64,000 nucleotides of DNA from Paramylibacter ulvae. Its GTDB lineage: Bacteria; Pseudomonadota; Alphaproteobacteria; Rhodobacterales; Rhodobacteraceae. The notes under the pieces are model-generated. The model was not told the origin of the DNA and ran no database searches. It saw only the letters and a program-made list of their open reading frames with translations. The DNA lies in the NCBI RefSeq assembly GCF_014652655.1, contig NZ_BMZF01000002.1, forward strand, positions 62,001 through 126,000. The letters are read 5' to 3'. Made by a program: the position numbers and the translations under genes. Position 1 is the stretch's first letter, and every line of letters starts with the position of its first letter. Positions 28,298 to 37,249 of this stretch are shown in pieces.

Positions 28298-29734
28298 TCA
28301 TTCCGCCGCCACTGCAGATGCGTTATTGAGGTAATCCAAAATGCTGTCCGCGGCTTCGCGGCCATCGCGAATGGCCCAAACAACCAATGATGCACCGCGC
28401 ACAATATCGCCCGCAGCAAACACGCCATCCATGGATGTTGCATGGGTTTGGAAATCGGCCTTCACCGTGCCCCAACGGGTCACTTCCAATTCGGGTGTAT
28501 CCCACAATGTTGGCAATTCTTCTGGGCTGAAACCCAATGCTTTGATCACCAAATCCGCGTCTTCTGTATAATCTGCACCGGGGATTTCCTCGGGGCTTTG
28601 GCGGCCAGATGCATCTGGCGCACCAAGGCGCATTTTGGAAACAACAACGCCTGAAACGTCGCCTTCGCCTGTGAACCCTTTGGGGGCAGACAGCCAGACA
28701 AATTCAACGCCTTCCTCAATCGCATTTTGTGTTTCGCGTTGTGATCCCGGCATGTTTTTCTGATCGCGACGATACAAACATTTCACCGATATCGCACCTT
28801 GACGAATGGCTGTGCGCACACAATCCATTGCGGTGTCACCACCGCCGATCACGACAACCTTTTTGCCCGTGGCGGATAATTCACCGCTTTCAATTTCGGG
28901 CACTGTGTCACCGAAATTCAAACGGTTTGATGCGGTCAGATAATCAATCGCTTTAACAATTCCGTTGTTACCCGCACCCGGTCCGCCCAGATCGCGAGAC
29001 TTGTAAACACCAGTACCAATAAGGATTGCATCATGTTTTGCACGCAAATCGGCAAAGCTGATATCAACACCGATATTGGTGTTCAGCACAAATTCAACAC
29101 CGCCATCAGACAGCAATTTATTGCGGCGCATCACCACATCTTTTTCCAATTTGAAACCGGGGATACCATATGTCAGCAATCCACCCGCGCGATCATAACG
29201 ATCATAAACGGTGACTTGCACGCCTTGGCGACGCAACATATCGGCGGCGGCCAAACCTGCAGGGCCCGCACCAATAATGCCAACGGATTCGTCACGCTCT
29301 GCAAATGGTTTTGCGGCCTTAACCCAGCCCTTTTCCCACGCGGTATCCGTGATGTATTTTTCCACCGATCCGATTGTCACGGTGCCGTGGCCCGATTGTT
29401 CAATCACACAGTTGCCTTCGCACAGGCGATCCTGTGGGCAAATGCGGCCACAAATTTCTGGGAAAGTGTTCGTTGCCTGTGAAATTTCATAGGCTTCTTC
29501 TAAACGCCCCTCTGCCGTCAGGCGGAGCCAGTCTGGGATGTTATTATGCAGCGGGCAGTGGGTTTGGCAAAACGGCACGCCACATTGCGAACAACGGCTT
29601 GCTTGCTCCTCTGCTTTGACCGCGGCGAACTCTTGATAGATTTCATCGTAATCTTTTTTGCGTAAATCTGGCACACGTTTTTGGGGCATGTCCCGTTCTA
29701 CGTTTACAAATTTCAGCATTTTTTGCTGTGCCAT
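28298..29734 (-). CDS. gltD: glutamate synthase (NADPH) small subunit
   Basis: GltD (478 residues) passes electrons from NADPH through FAD to the GltB Fe-S and FMN centres. N-terminal low-potential cluster cysteines are in CSQCGVPFCQTHC and CGRICPQDRLCEGNC. FAD-binding GAGPAGLAAAD near 150 and the NADPH loop GGGDTAMDC near 295 follow. AGAGG lies 7 bases before the ATG. It is the first gene of the gltD - GFA - gltB cluster and diverges from uppP across a gap rich in palindromes. Confidence 0.97.
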   Translation of the reverse strand: MAQQKMLKFVNVERDMPQKRVPDLRKKDYDEIYQEFAAVKAEEQASRCSQCGVPFCQTHCPLHNNIPDWLRLTAEGRLEEAYEISQATNTFPEICGRICPQDRLCEGNCVIEQSGHGTVTIGSVEKYITDTAWEKGWVKAAKPFAERDESVGIIGAGPAGLAAADMLRRQGVQVTVYDRYDRAGGLLTYGIPGFKLEKDVVMRRNKLLSDGGVEFVLNTNIGVDISFADLRAKHDAILIGTGVYKSRDLGGPGAGNNGIVKAIDYLTASNRLNFGDTVPEIESGELSATGKKVVVIGGGDTAMDCVRTAIRQGAISVKCLYRRDQKNMPGSQRETQNAIEEGVEFVWLSAPKGFTGEGDVSGVVVSKMRLGAPDASGRQSPEEIPGADYTEDADLVIKALGFSPEELPTLWDTPELEVTRWGTVKADFQTHATSMDGVFAAGDIVRGASLVVWAIRDGREAADSILDYLNNASAVAAE

Positions 29735-29755
29735 CGCTTGCCTCTTTATTTTGGT

Positions 29756-29773
29756 AACACGTTTGCGCGTGTT
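29756..29773. repeat. inverted repeat in gltD 5' region
   Basis: AACACG and CGTGTT flank TTTGCG. The site lies 22 bases upstream of the gltD ATG and could be an operator or mRNA hairpin. It is one of three symmetric elements in this divergent gap. Confidence 0.45.
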
Positions 29774-29843
29774 TTAAACAAGCAGAGAAGGAATGAAAAG
29801 TCAATCTTACTGACCTATTTGTGGGAAATTTGATATATTTGAA

Positions 29844-29855
29844 AGTTACGTAACT
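29844..29855. promoter_or_regulatory. 12-base perfect palindrome, possible operator
   Basis: AGTTACGTAACT is fully self-complementary. It lies 11 bases from the next, larger palindrome and shares the GTAAC core with it. Position between gltD and uppP suits a regulator acting on either gene. Confidence 0.55.
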
Positions 29856-29866
29856 GAATTTCAACA

Positions 29867-29895
29867 AATTTAGGTAACTTAAACTTACCTAAATT
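29867..29895. promoter_or_regulatory. 29-base inverted repeat, possible operator
   Basis: Eleven-base arms AATTTAGGTAA and TTACCTAAATT match perfectly around CTTAAAC. A perfect 11-base arm is well beyond chance in a 220-base gap. There is no U tract, so it is not a terminator. The centre is 74 bases before the uppP start. Confidence 0.65.
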
Positions 29896-29954
29896 GGCAA
29901 TTCCCTTTGAATCCAAAGGTTTTTATGGTCACCCAAACGAATCAAGGATGAATC

Positions 29955-30758
29955 ATGTCATTGTTTTATTTATTACTTCTCGCGGTAATTCAGGGGATCA
30001 CTGAATTTTTGCCCGTATCGTCATCGGGACATCTGGCATTGTTGCCTGCATTAACGGGCGCACAGGATCAAGGGCAATTCATTGATGTTGCGGTTCATAT
30101 TGGCACGCTTGGTGCGGTTGTTCTCTACTTTTGGGCCGATGTGAAATCTGCATTCTTTGGCGCGTTGCGATTAATCACGGGCAAGATTGATACCGATGGT
30201 GCAAAATTGGCGCTGTTATTAATCGTCGCCACCATCCCCGTGGTCATCATTGGATTTATCCTCAAGCTCACAGGCCTGTCCGACGCCATGCGCTCGATCA
30301 AGGTCATTGGCTGGGCCATGTTAATCTTTGGTATCGTACTTTATTGGGCAGATCAAAAGGGTGCACAGACCAAGGTACAATCGGATTGGAACCTACCCGA
30401 CGCGATCAAACTTGGCCTATGGCAAGCCGTCGCTCTGATCCCTGGCACATCGCGTTCTGGCATCACCATTACGGGTGCGCGCCAAATGGGATACACCCGT
30501 GAAGATGGCGCAAAAATCGCCATGTTAATGTCGATCCCCACGATCATCGCATCGGGTGTTTTGCTGGGATTGGATGTTGCCAAAAGTGCGGATTGGGCCA
30601 TGGCAAAAGACGGCGCAATTGCCGCGGTGTTTGCATTCGCGGCCGCATTGCTTGCGTTGTCGTTGATGATGAAGCTGCTCAAATCTGTCAGCTTCACCCC
30701 ATATGTGATTTATCGGGTTGTTTTGGGTATCGCGTTACTGGCATATGCCTACGCCTAG
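29955..30758 (+). CDS. uppP: undecaprenyl-diphosphatase
   Basis: UppP (267 residues; formerly BacA) dephosphorylates undecaprenyl diphosphate so the lipid carrier can be reused for peptidoglycan and surface glycans. The two signature segments are EFLPVSSSGHL at 17-27 and PGTSRSGITI near 160. About eight hydrophobic segments span the inner membrane. Length is normal. AAGGA lies 9 bases before the ATG. Its end overlaps the convergent NDUFA9-like gene by four bases. The palindromes upstream may control it. Confidence 0.97.
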   Translation: MSLFYLLLLAVIQGITEFLPVSSSGHLALLPALTGAQDQGQFIDVAVHIGTLGAVVLYFWADVKSAFFGALRLITGKIDTDGAKLALLLIVATIPVVIIGFILKLTGLSDAMRSIKVIGWAMLIFGIVLYWADQKGAQTKVQSDWNLPDAIKLGLWQAVALIPGTSRSGITITGARQMGYTREDGAKIAMLMSIPTIIASGVLLGLDVAKSADWAMAKDGAIAAVFAFAAALLALSLMMKLLKSVSFTPYVIYRVVLGIALLAYAYA

Positions 30759-31747
30759 GTGCGTAGGTTTTTACCAGATTCCGTCAATTCAGTGTACTGT
30801 CCATATGGGCGGTGGCAATACAGATATTCATCCAAAACCGAAGCCATCGCCGTGGGTGTGATTTTCAACGTGCTAAATGATTTAGCACCGCTTGAAACCA
30901 CATTGTCAACGCGCAGCCCCTTCACCTGATCGGGTGTCAGGATGGTATTTTTAAACAAACCTAGGGTCAGTTTTTGTGTCAAATTGAACCCCCACGCTTT
31001 CATCCGCGCGAAGAAAAACGGTACAGGGATCACGATACGATTGCGACGCACAGATTTTTGCATCCGCGCAATCAAATCAGCAAAGCTTTCTGTATCTGGC
31101 CCGCCAAGCTCGTAAACGCCACCCGCGGCCTGACCCAAAATGCCTTGTTCTGCTGCAGCTGCAACATCATCGACATATACAGGTTGGAACAATGTGTTGC
31201 CACCAACCAGTGGAATCACTGGGAAATATTTTGCCATCTTGGCAAAACGGTTGAAAAATTCATCCTCTGGCCCAAAAATCACACCTGGGCGCAGGATCAT
31301 CGCGGATTTGAAATGTTCCTTTACTGCCGCTTCGCCTTCGGCCTTGCTGCGTGAATAGGCGCTATCAGCATCCACATCTGCGCCAAGTGCCGAGATATGC
31401 ACCAATTCCGCAACACGTTCTTGTTTCGCAATACGTGCAATGCGCCCAGCGCCATCCACATGAACTGCATCAAAATTATTCTTGCCTGTGGCATCAAACG
31501 TACCAACACAATTCACAACCGCATCAGCACCCGCAATCGCCGCGCGCACAGACGCATCGTCGCGCACGTTTGCTAAGATTGGTTCAACTTGCCCCACGCT
31601 TCCATAAGGGCGAACAAACATCGCCTCGTTTGGGCGACGCACGGCAACGCGCACGCGCCATCCCTGCTTGGCCATACGCCGTGCAATATAACGGCCTACA
31701 AAGCCTGATCCACCAAAGATCGTTACCAATTTAGGAGTTGCGGTCAT
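30755..31747 (-). CDS. NAD(P)-binding SDR, complex I NDUFA9-like family
   Basis: The protein has 330 residues from the ATG at 31747, with GGAG 7 bases upstream. The N-terminal FGGSGFVGRYIARRMAKQG is the Rossmann loop, with basic residues after beta2 that suit NADP. The family matches the accessory complex I subunit NDUFA9 and alphaproteobacterial relatives often found by lipid and quinone genes. The catalytic Tyr-x3-Lys is degenerate (SAYSRSKAEGE has it). It converges with uppP. A role in complex I assembly or quinone lipid metabolism is inferred only from the family. Confidence 0.88.
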   Translation of the reverse strand: MTATPKLVTIFGGSGFVGRYIARRMAKQGWRVRVAVRRPNEAMFVRPYGSVGQVEPILANVRDDASVRAAIAGADAVVNCVGTFDATGKNNFDAVHVDGAGRIARIAKQERVAELVHISALGADVDADSAYSRSKAEGEAAVKEHFKSAMILRPGVIFGPEDEFFNRFAKMAKYFPVIPLVGGNTLFQPVYVDDVAAAAEQGILGQAAGGVYELGGPDTESFADLIARMQKSVRRNRIVIPVPFFFARMKAWGFNLTQKLTLGLFKNTILTPDQVKGLRVDNVVSSGAKSFSTLKITPTAMASVLDEYLYCHRPYGQYTELTESGKNLRT

Positions 31748-31840
31748 GAAACGCTCCAACATTAATAGAATTCAACATAGGCATTACCGCGCTGGGGCCG
31801 CGCAAACAAGTTGAATCGCGAATTTGTGCAATTCTTGACG

Positions 31841-31868
31841 TTGACTTGTCCCAATGTCGCGTATAAAT
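31841..31868 (+). promoter_or_regulatory. promoter of tRNA-Leu
   Basis: TTGACT at 31841 and TATAAA at 31862 are separated by 15 bases (16 if the -10 is read as ATAAAT). The tRNA begins about 17 bases after the -10. A second TTGACG overlaps just upstream. This is a strong-looking promoter for a stable RNA. Confidence 0.6.
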
Positions 31869-31884
31869 CGCCCCAACGTGACCT

Positions 31885-31971
31885 GCCCAGGTGGCGGAAT
31901 TGGTAGACGCGCCAGCTTCAGGTGCTGGTGTCTGTATGGACGTGGAGGTTCGAGTCCTCTCCTGGGCACCA
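31885..31971 (+). tRNA. tRNA-Leu (anticodon CAG)
   Basis: The gene is 87 bases including an encoded CCA. The acceptor stem pairs GCCCAGG with CCTGGGC, followed by discriminator A and CCA. The anticodon arm CCAGC-TTCAGGT-GCTGG places CAG at 31919-31921, reading the CTG codon. The long variable arm expected for a class II tRNA is present (TGTCTGTATGGACG region), and the T arm has GTTCGAGTC. No CDS overlaps it. Confidence 0.97.
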
Positions 31972-32051
31972 AATATTTGATAGATACCGAAATTTCACTC
32001 CACAAAACCTTCCGTCTTCATGGTTATATCCTGATAACGCGCGTTGGTTTT

Positions 32052-33506
32052 CTAGGGTGTTTCGCTTAACCTCGCATCATCCACGATTTTCGCGAAACCA
32101 GTTTCGCGCAGCAACCGTGGCAAGCAATCGATAACCTTTTGGGCGGATCCAGTATGCGCACGATAGAAATCAAGCAAGGCTTTCCATCGGACATTAATGT
32201 CGTCACAGCCAAACAACCCATCTACAACGTCAACGGCAAGTAGCGCTGGTGTGTCCGCTTGTTTCAAAACACCTGCATCCAATGCTTCTTTGGCAGGGTA
32301 TTCAATTGACCATGTGTATGGCCCAACGAATACTGGCTTTTGAACTGCGATGGGTTCGATGATGTTGTGTGCGCCCCTTCGATCAAATCCACCCCCAACA
32401 ACAACAGCATCAGACAGGCCAAGATAGAAATACATTTCACCAAAGCTGTCTCCAACCAAGATGTCCAAATTGGGTTCAACTGTGCCAACAATGCACAGAT
32501 TATCGTCGAACAACACAGATCGATTTTGAACCGTGAATTTGTCATTCAAAATTTGTGTAATTGGAACAAAGCGTTCAGTTGCTCTTGGAACGTAAATAAT
32601 CAATGGCGCTGTTTCACCACGCGATATCGCAGTATTACGAATTTCATCAATTAGCGCCAAATTTTCTGACTCTTCGCCCTCTACGGCGCTGGCGATGGTC
32701 ACTATTTTTCGCGACATTGGCGCCAGTTTTTCGCGCACCAAAATCACCGAATCTAACAAATTTTGGGGAACGTTTTGATCAAACCGCGTTTCACCCGTGA
32801 TCGCAATATGGGTGCAACCGATATGTCGAAACCGATCTGCCTGAGGTTTTGATTTTGCAAAAATTCCAACATAACCCGTACAAATTTTCGCCAAAAATTG
32901 ATCCGGAGCTCGCCCAGATTTATGATCGGAATATTGCGCATTACACAAAAACAGAGGCACTTTGAAATGACGAGAGCGATCAATCATCATGGGCCAAATT
33001 TCCGCTTCCATGACCAAGCCAAACTTGGGTTGGAAAGCATCAAAAAATCGCTGATATGCACCATGAAACTCAAATGGTATATATGAAAATTGCAGTGACC
33101 CAGCTGCGATTTCGGGCGCAAAAATTTCTTGTGTGGTTTGCCGACCAGCTGGCGTCATGTTGGTCACGACGATCTTTAACCCTTGGTTTAGATATTTGTG
33201 AATAATTGGTACAGCAGAGCGAACTTCGCCCATAGAATTCGCATGAAGCCAAACCGTGGCTGGTTTTGGTGATTTATAAAACCCAAAACGCTCGGGGATA
33301 TTTTGACGATAGGCAGAGTCACGTCTGCTACGAAGGAGAAAATATGCCAAAATTATCGGCGATAGGATGACCCACGCCACCCGATACAAAAACAACTGAA
33401 CCCGTGTTTTTAAGGTGAGGAACGGATGCTTGCGCGTAGCGATATCAGCGGCCTGTTGACCGTGCGTTCCGTTACGCATTCTTAGTGCTTTGCTGTTGCA
33501 TTTCAT
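32052..33506 (-). CDS. waaA: 3-deoxy-D-manno-octulosonic acid (Kdo) transferase
   Basis: WaaA transfers Kdo from CMP-Kdo to lipid A in the inner leaflet, the first step of the LPS inner core. It has an N-terminal membrane anchor (near residues 40-60), then the GT30 fold with HANSMGEVRSA (acceptor-side Glu), VMEAEIWPMM and GGGFDRRGAHNIIEPIA near the C terminus. The start is unsure: the ATG at 33506 has GGA 5 bases upstream and gives 484 residues, the ATG at 33479 gives 475. Both exceed the usual 420-430 by an N-terminal tail. It diverges from the polysaccharide operon. Confidence 0.93.
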   Translation of the reverse strand: MKCNSKALRMRNGTHGQQAADIATRKHPFLTLKTRVQLFLYRVAWVILSPIILAYFLLRSRRDSAYRQNIPERFGFYKSPKPATVWLHANSMGEVRSAVPIIHKYLNQGLKIVVTNMTPAGRQTTQEIFAPEIAAGSLQFSYIPFEFHGAYQRFFDAFQPKFGLVMEAEIWPMMIDRSRHFKVPLFLCNAQYSDHKSGRAPDQFLAKICTGYVGIFAKSKPQADRFRHIGCTHIAITGETRFDQNVPQNLLDSVILVREKLAPMSRKIVTIASAVEGEESENLALIDEIRNTAISRGETAPLIIYVPRATERFVPITQILNDKFTVQNRSVLFDDNLCIVGTVEPNLDILVGDSFGEMYFYLGLSDAVVVGGGFDRRGAHNIIEPIAVQKPVFVGPYTWSIEYPAKEALDAGVLKQADTPALLAVDVVDGLFGCDDINVRWKALLDFYRAHTGSAQKVIDCLPRLLRETGFAKIVDDARLSETP

Positions 33507-33562
33507 CTGTCCAAACTGCAAATTACGGCGTTGAAGCCCTTGGTAAAATGGATTGACGCAAG

Positions 33563-34648
33563 ATGCAAATCGGAACAGCAGCAGAGCTGGGGGTCAGCCC
33601 GGAGCAGGTTCAAAATTTTTATCGCGATGTTTGGTCTCGACCGATCGCATTGTCAGATCCAAATTTCTATGCTTGGCAATTTATCAATTCGCCCCGCGAT
33701 ATGGGATTGGACAGTTGCGTAATCGCATTTGATGAAAAGATAGGCCAAGTTGCCGGAGCAATGGGGGTCACACCGCGTAATTTCAATTTGGGCCAGACAA
33801 CATTGCGCGGCGGTGAATTGACAACATGGGCAACTGGCGAGGCTTATCGAAACAAGGGCGCTGGTGCGAAAATTCTAAAACATATCATGGATAATTTTGA
33901 TATTCTCATCGGGATGGGAATTACGAATGATGCATTGCCGATTTATTTGCGCAGTGGGTTCAAATATGTGCGCGAAATACCGCGATTTGTAAAAGTTCTA
34001 GATTTTGAAAAAATAGAAGCCTTTTGTGAAACCGACGCAATGGGCATGCGATTGGCGAAAAAATGGTCGGGTGTTTCAAGCAAAAACTATGACGTATCTG
34101 TCGCCACCCCAGATGATATTGAATCCGCTTACGCGCAGATGACAAAACAATACAATCTGTTCGCGCGCGATAGTGTAAACATGGCTTGGCGGTATGATGC
34201 ACATCCCAATTTTAAGTACATGCAATTTTGTGTGCGCCCGATAGGGTCAAAACACAAATCAATCGTAGCAGTACGTTTCCACCAAACAGATCAAGGTTTC
34301 ACGGTGTTACACATCATGGATGTGTTTGGCGATCAAAGCGCAATTGGCCCTGCGAGATGTTTTATCGAAAACTTTGGCGCAGAAAACGGTGCGCATGTGA
34401 TAGACTTTTATTGCACGAGCTCCGCAATCTATGCAGAGTTTGTTGCAAATAATTGGTTTTCAACAACCAACGATCCGCAGTTTTGTTTTCCACATTTGTT
34501 TTCACCCCTTGAATTGCGCCACCCACAAACAACGTCTTTGATTTACTGGGCAAAGGATCATTTGGTGGATATGGCAGATATTTCCAAGCTATACATCACC
34601 AAACAAGATGCAGATTTGGATCGGCCTGTACCCGCTACAGCCACGTAA
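33563..34648 (+). CDS. GNAT-family acyltransferase in the polysaccharide operon
   Basis: The protein has 361 residues and looks like two GNAT-type halves. The first carries an acyl-CoA loop, TTWATGEAYRNKGAGAKIL near 90-108, followed by LPIYLRSGFKYV, the standard C-terminal part of the fold. The second half, about 185-340, resembles FemAB/peptidyl-acyl folds (NMAWRYDAHPNFKY). It may acetylate a sugar or amino-sugar of the surface glycan. No signal peptide or helices are seen, so it is cytoplasmic. It is 12 bases before the deacetylase gene on the same strand. The Shine-Dalgarno is weak. Confidence 0.75.
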   Translation: MQIGTAAELGVSPEQVQNFYRDVWSRPIALSDPNFYAWQFINSPRDMGLDSCVIAFDEKIGQVAGAMGVTPRNFNLGQTTLRGGELTTWATGEAYRNKGAGAKILKHIMDNFDILIGMGITNDALPIYLRSGFKYVREIPRFVKVLDFEKIEAFCETDAMGMRLAKKWSGVSSKNYDVSVATPDDIESAYAQMTKQYNLFARDSVNMAWRYDAHPNFKYMQFCVRPIGSKHKSIVAVRFHQTDQGFTVLHIMDVFGDQSAIGPARCFIENFGAENGAHVIDFYCTSSAIYAEFVANNWFSTTNDPQFCFPHLFSPLELRHPQTTSLIYWAKDHLVDMADISKLYITKQDADLDRPVPATAT

Positions 34649-34660
34649 ACAGGAAATGCG

Positions 34661-35584
34661 ATGACTTTAACCAGCGTTATGTATCATTACGTTCGCCCAA
34701 TCGCGAAATCGCGGTTTCCAAATTTAAAGGGGTTGGAACTGTCTGGGTTCGTGCGACAGTTGGATTATTTGCAATCCACATATAACATCATTTCGCCCGA
34801 ACATTTCTTGGCACATCTAATCAACGGCGAACGCTTGCCTGATCGGGCGTGCACATTGACGTTTGATGATGGGTATCGAGATCACTTTGACTTTGTATTT
34901 CCAGAATTGATGCGCCGAAATTTGACCGGTTTTTTCTTTCCACCTGCTTGTGCCATCCGAGACAAGTCATTGCTGGACGTGAATGCGATTCATTTTATCT
35001 TAGCATCATCAGATGATCAAACCACGCTGCTGCGCGATTTGAAAACCGAATGTATGGCGGCGGGTATGAACCCTGCACAATGGGATGCCTATCGCAATAG
35101 CGTAAACGTCGAAAATCGTTATGACGCGCCAGAAATCACATTTGTAAAACGAATGTTGCAACGTGAATTGCCCCATCAAATGCGGAGCAGCATTACGAAA
35201 ACTCTGTTCGAAAAATACGTAGGAATAACCCCGACGGATTTTTGCACCGAACTGTATGTGACATCCGACGAATTGCGCGAAATGATGGCCAATGGCATGT
35301 ATGTGGGAAATCACACATATAACCATGTTTGGCTGAACAGTGTTTCGAAAAATGAACAAAAACAAGAGCTTGAACTGTCACAAGACTATCTAAGCTCACT
35401 TGGTGTACCGTCTGACAACTGGGTTATGTGTTATCCTTACGGTGGGTATAACGCAGATACATTGGCAATTTTGCGCACAATGGGCTGCGTTGCTGGGTTC
35501 ACGGTGAAAGTGGGTACAGCAAATCTTGCAACCGATGATCCGTTGCAAATCAATCGTTTTGATACTAATGATTTTCCCCAGTAA
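34661..35584 (+). CDS. polysaccharide deacetylase (NodB homology) protein
   Basis: The protein has 307 residues. The NodB metal-site motif TFDDGYRDHFD appears near residue 67, with the catalytic and metal Asp pair, and NHTYNHVWL near 221 is the His-x3-His motif. YPYGGYNADTL near 260 completes the active site. CE4 enzymes remove N- or O-acetyl groups from glycans. No signal peptide is evident, so it may act on a lipid-linked or cytoplasmic intermediate, or be exported in another way. It follows the acyltransferase by 12 bases, so acylation and deacetylation are paired in one operon. Confidence 0.88.
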   Translation: MTLTSVMYHYVRPIAKSRFPNLKGLELSGFVRQLDYLQSTYNIISPEHFLAHLINGERLPDRACTLTFDDGYRDHFDFVFPELMRRNLTGFFFPPACAIRDKSLLDVNAIHFILASSDDQTTLLRDLKTECMAAGMNPAQWDAYRNSVNVENRYDAPEITFVKRMLQRELPHQMRSSITKTLFEKYVGITPTDFCTELYVTSDELREMMANGMYVGNHTYNHVWLNSVSKNEQKQELELSQDYLSSLGVPSDNWVMCYPYGGYNADTLAILRTMGCVAGFTVKVGTANLATDDPLQINRFDTNDFPQ

Positions 35585-35629
35585 TATGATCCGCCATTGC
35601 GCTCGCTAATGCATATCATATTGCAAGAG

Positions 35630-35650
35630 TTGCGAATTTTACTTTCGCAA
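35630..35650. repeat. inverted repeat before the sugar transferase gene
   Basis: TTGCGAA and TTCGCAA are separated by seven bases. The site is in the 139-base gap between the deacetylase stop and the sugar transferase start. There is no U tract, so an operator or RNA hairpin is more likely than a terminator. Confidence 0.4.
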
Positions 35651-35723
35651 ATTAACGCCTATATTACGAGTTGCAGACAAAAGAATACCAACAAATCTGC
35701 TTGGCCAGCGAGAGGTGAATTGA

Positions 35724-36290
35724 GTGAATAATCGCGTTTTTGATTTGGGGGTATCGATCCCACTGTTTTTAATCGCATTGCCTGTAATTCTTGTGATCTG
35801 TGTCGCTGTTTCTATTGAATCTCGCGGGGCGCCGATATTTCGGCAAACGCGTCTTGGCAAAGATGAAAAGTTGTTTTCATTGTATAAAATTCGCACCATG
35901 AAAAAGGGCACTGGCGATCATCCGACCCATACCGTGGGTGGCGAGCATATAACGCGCATCGGGCGATTTTTGCGCAAATCAAAATTTGATGAGCTACCAC
36001 AATTTTGGAACGTGATTATTGGCGATATGCGCCTTGTTGGGCCGCGCCCCAATTTGCCCAACCAACAACCCCTGATCCTTATTCGCCGCCAATATGGTGT
36101 GTTTAGAACGCGCCCTGGTATCACTGGCCTCGCACAAGTGAACAATATCGATATGTCGACACATGAAACATTGGCGATTGCCGACAAAGAATATATCGAG
36201 CGTCAAAATATTTGGCTGGATATTCAGATACTGTTATCAACATTTGCCCGCACCAAGGCTCCAAGGCTTAACCACAGCATATTCCAATGA
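35724..36290 (+). CDS. monotopic phosphoglycosyl transferase (PglC-like sugar transferase)
   Basis: The enzyme has 188 residues, the minimal length of the bacterial sugar transferase family (PF02397), which moves a phospho-sugar from a UDP-sugar to undecaprenyl phosphate and starts glycan assembly. One N-terminal re-entrant hydrophobic helix (about 8-28), RGAPIFRQTRLGKDEKLF, KSKFDELPQFWNV and GDMRLVGPRP are all present; DE in FDELPQ is the catalytic pair. The start is GTG with AGAGG 8 bases upstream. It overlaps the epimerase gene by four bases (ATGA). Confidence 0.93.
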   Translation: MNNRVFDLGVSIPLFLIALPVILVICVAVSIESRGAPIFRQTRLGKDEKLFSLYKIRTMKKGTGDHPTHTVGGEHITRIGRFLRKSKFDELPQFWNVIIGDMRLVGPRPNLPNQQPLILIRRQYGVFRTRPGITGLAQVNNIDMSTHETLAIADKEYIERQNIWLDIQILLSTFARTKAPRLNHSIFQ

Positions 36291-37249
36291 CCGCGCCATT
36301 AAATGTCGCATATTCTGGCGCAAATGGTTTCGTTGGGAAATGTCTTGGGGGCACGTTACAAAATCACCGTAAAACGATTGCCCCAATTGCGTTGGCACGG
36401 ACTGGTTCTAAATCGGATCGGCGTTGTCCAGATTTAATTAATTGCGATGTATTGGATTGGCAAACAGCGTTGCAGGGCGCAGATGTCTATATCCACCTTG
36501 CCGCATATTTACCATTTGGTAACCAAGATACACCAGAGTCTGAAAAATTGTTGCACGTGGCAAATTGCCAAGCTGCGGTAACGGCTTTGAACGGATTTGC
36601 ATTGGCAGGGGGGCGTAAAATGATTTTTGTGTCATCGCTATTGGTGAATGGAGCCACATCGGGTGCCACACCGTTTAAATGGAATGATACACCCAAACCC
36701 GAAAATGCATATGCGCGCTCTAAATTAGATGCCGAAAATGCACTGATACCGCACGCCAAATCGCTGGGTGTTGAATTGATGATATTGCGCCCACCATTGA
36801 TTTACGGCGCAAATGTCACCGGAAAATTTCGAACGTTAATTGAACATATCAAGGCAGAAAAACCACTGCCATTTAAAAACATTTCTAACAGTCGAGACAT
36901 GATCGGATTGCGCAATTTTTGCGACATTCTGGTGATGTTGTCACGACAATTTAACGCGATTGATAAACCCATACTACTGTGTGATCGGGCGCCAATTTCA
37001 ACACCTGATCTCATAGAGAAAATCGCCAAGGCGTATGGCGTTCCTTCTCGGTTAATCAACATACCCAAGCTTTTGTTTTTGATCGCGAAACGGATACCGA
37101 TTGTCGGTGCTGCGGTGCGACGCCTAACCAATGATGTACGGGTAGATGATCAAATTTTACGCGACAACTGCGACTGGGAACCGCGGTTCACCATTGACGA
37201 TGAAATGGCTGCCATTGCGCAGGCAGATAAACAGCAACTTAATTCATAA
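36287..37249 (+). CDS. NAD-dependent sugar epimerase/dehydratase
   Basis: The protein has 320 residues. GANGFVGKCLGG near the N terminus is the Rossmann loop, and NAYARSKLDAEN carries the Tyr-x3-Lys catalytic pair. It is in the extended SDR family near UDP-glucose 4-epimerases and sugar 4-reductases that act with PglC-type transferases. The exact substrate cannot be read from sequence. It is coupled to the transferase (ATGA) and directly followed by the membrane polymerase gene (TAAATG). Confidence 0.88.
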   Translation: MTAPLNVAYSGANGFVGKCLGGTLQNHRKTIAPIALARTGSKSDRRCPDLINCDVLDWQTALQGADVYIHLAAYLPFGNQDTPESEKLLHVANCQAAVTALNGFALAGGRKMIFVSSLLVNGATSGATPFKWNDTPKPENAYARSKLDAENALIPHAKSLGVELMILRPPLIYGANVTGKFRTLIEHIKAEKPLPFKNISNSRDMIGLRNFCDILVMLSRQFNAIDKPILLCDRAPISTPDLIEKIAKAYGVPSRLINIPKLLFLIAKRIPIVGAAVRRLTNDVRVDDQILRDNCDWEPRFTIDDEMAAIAQADKQQLNS

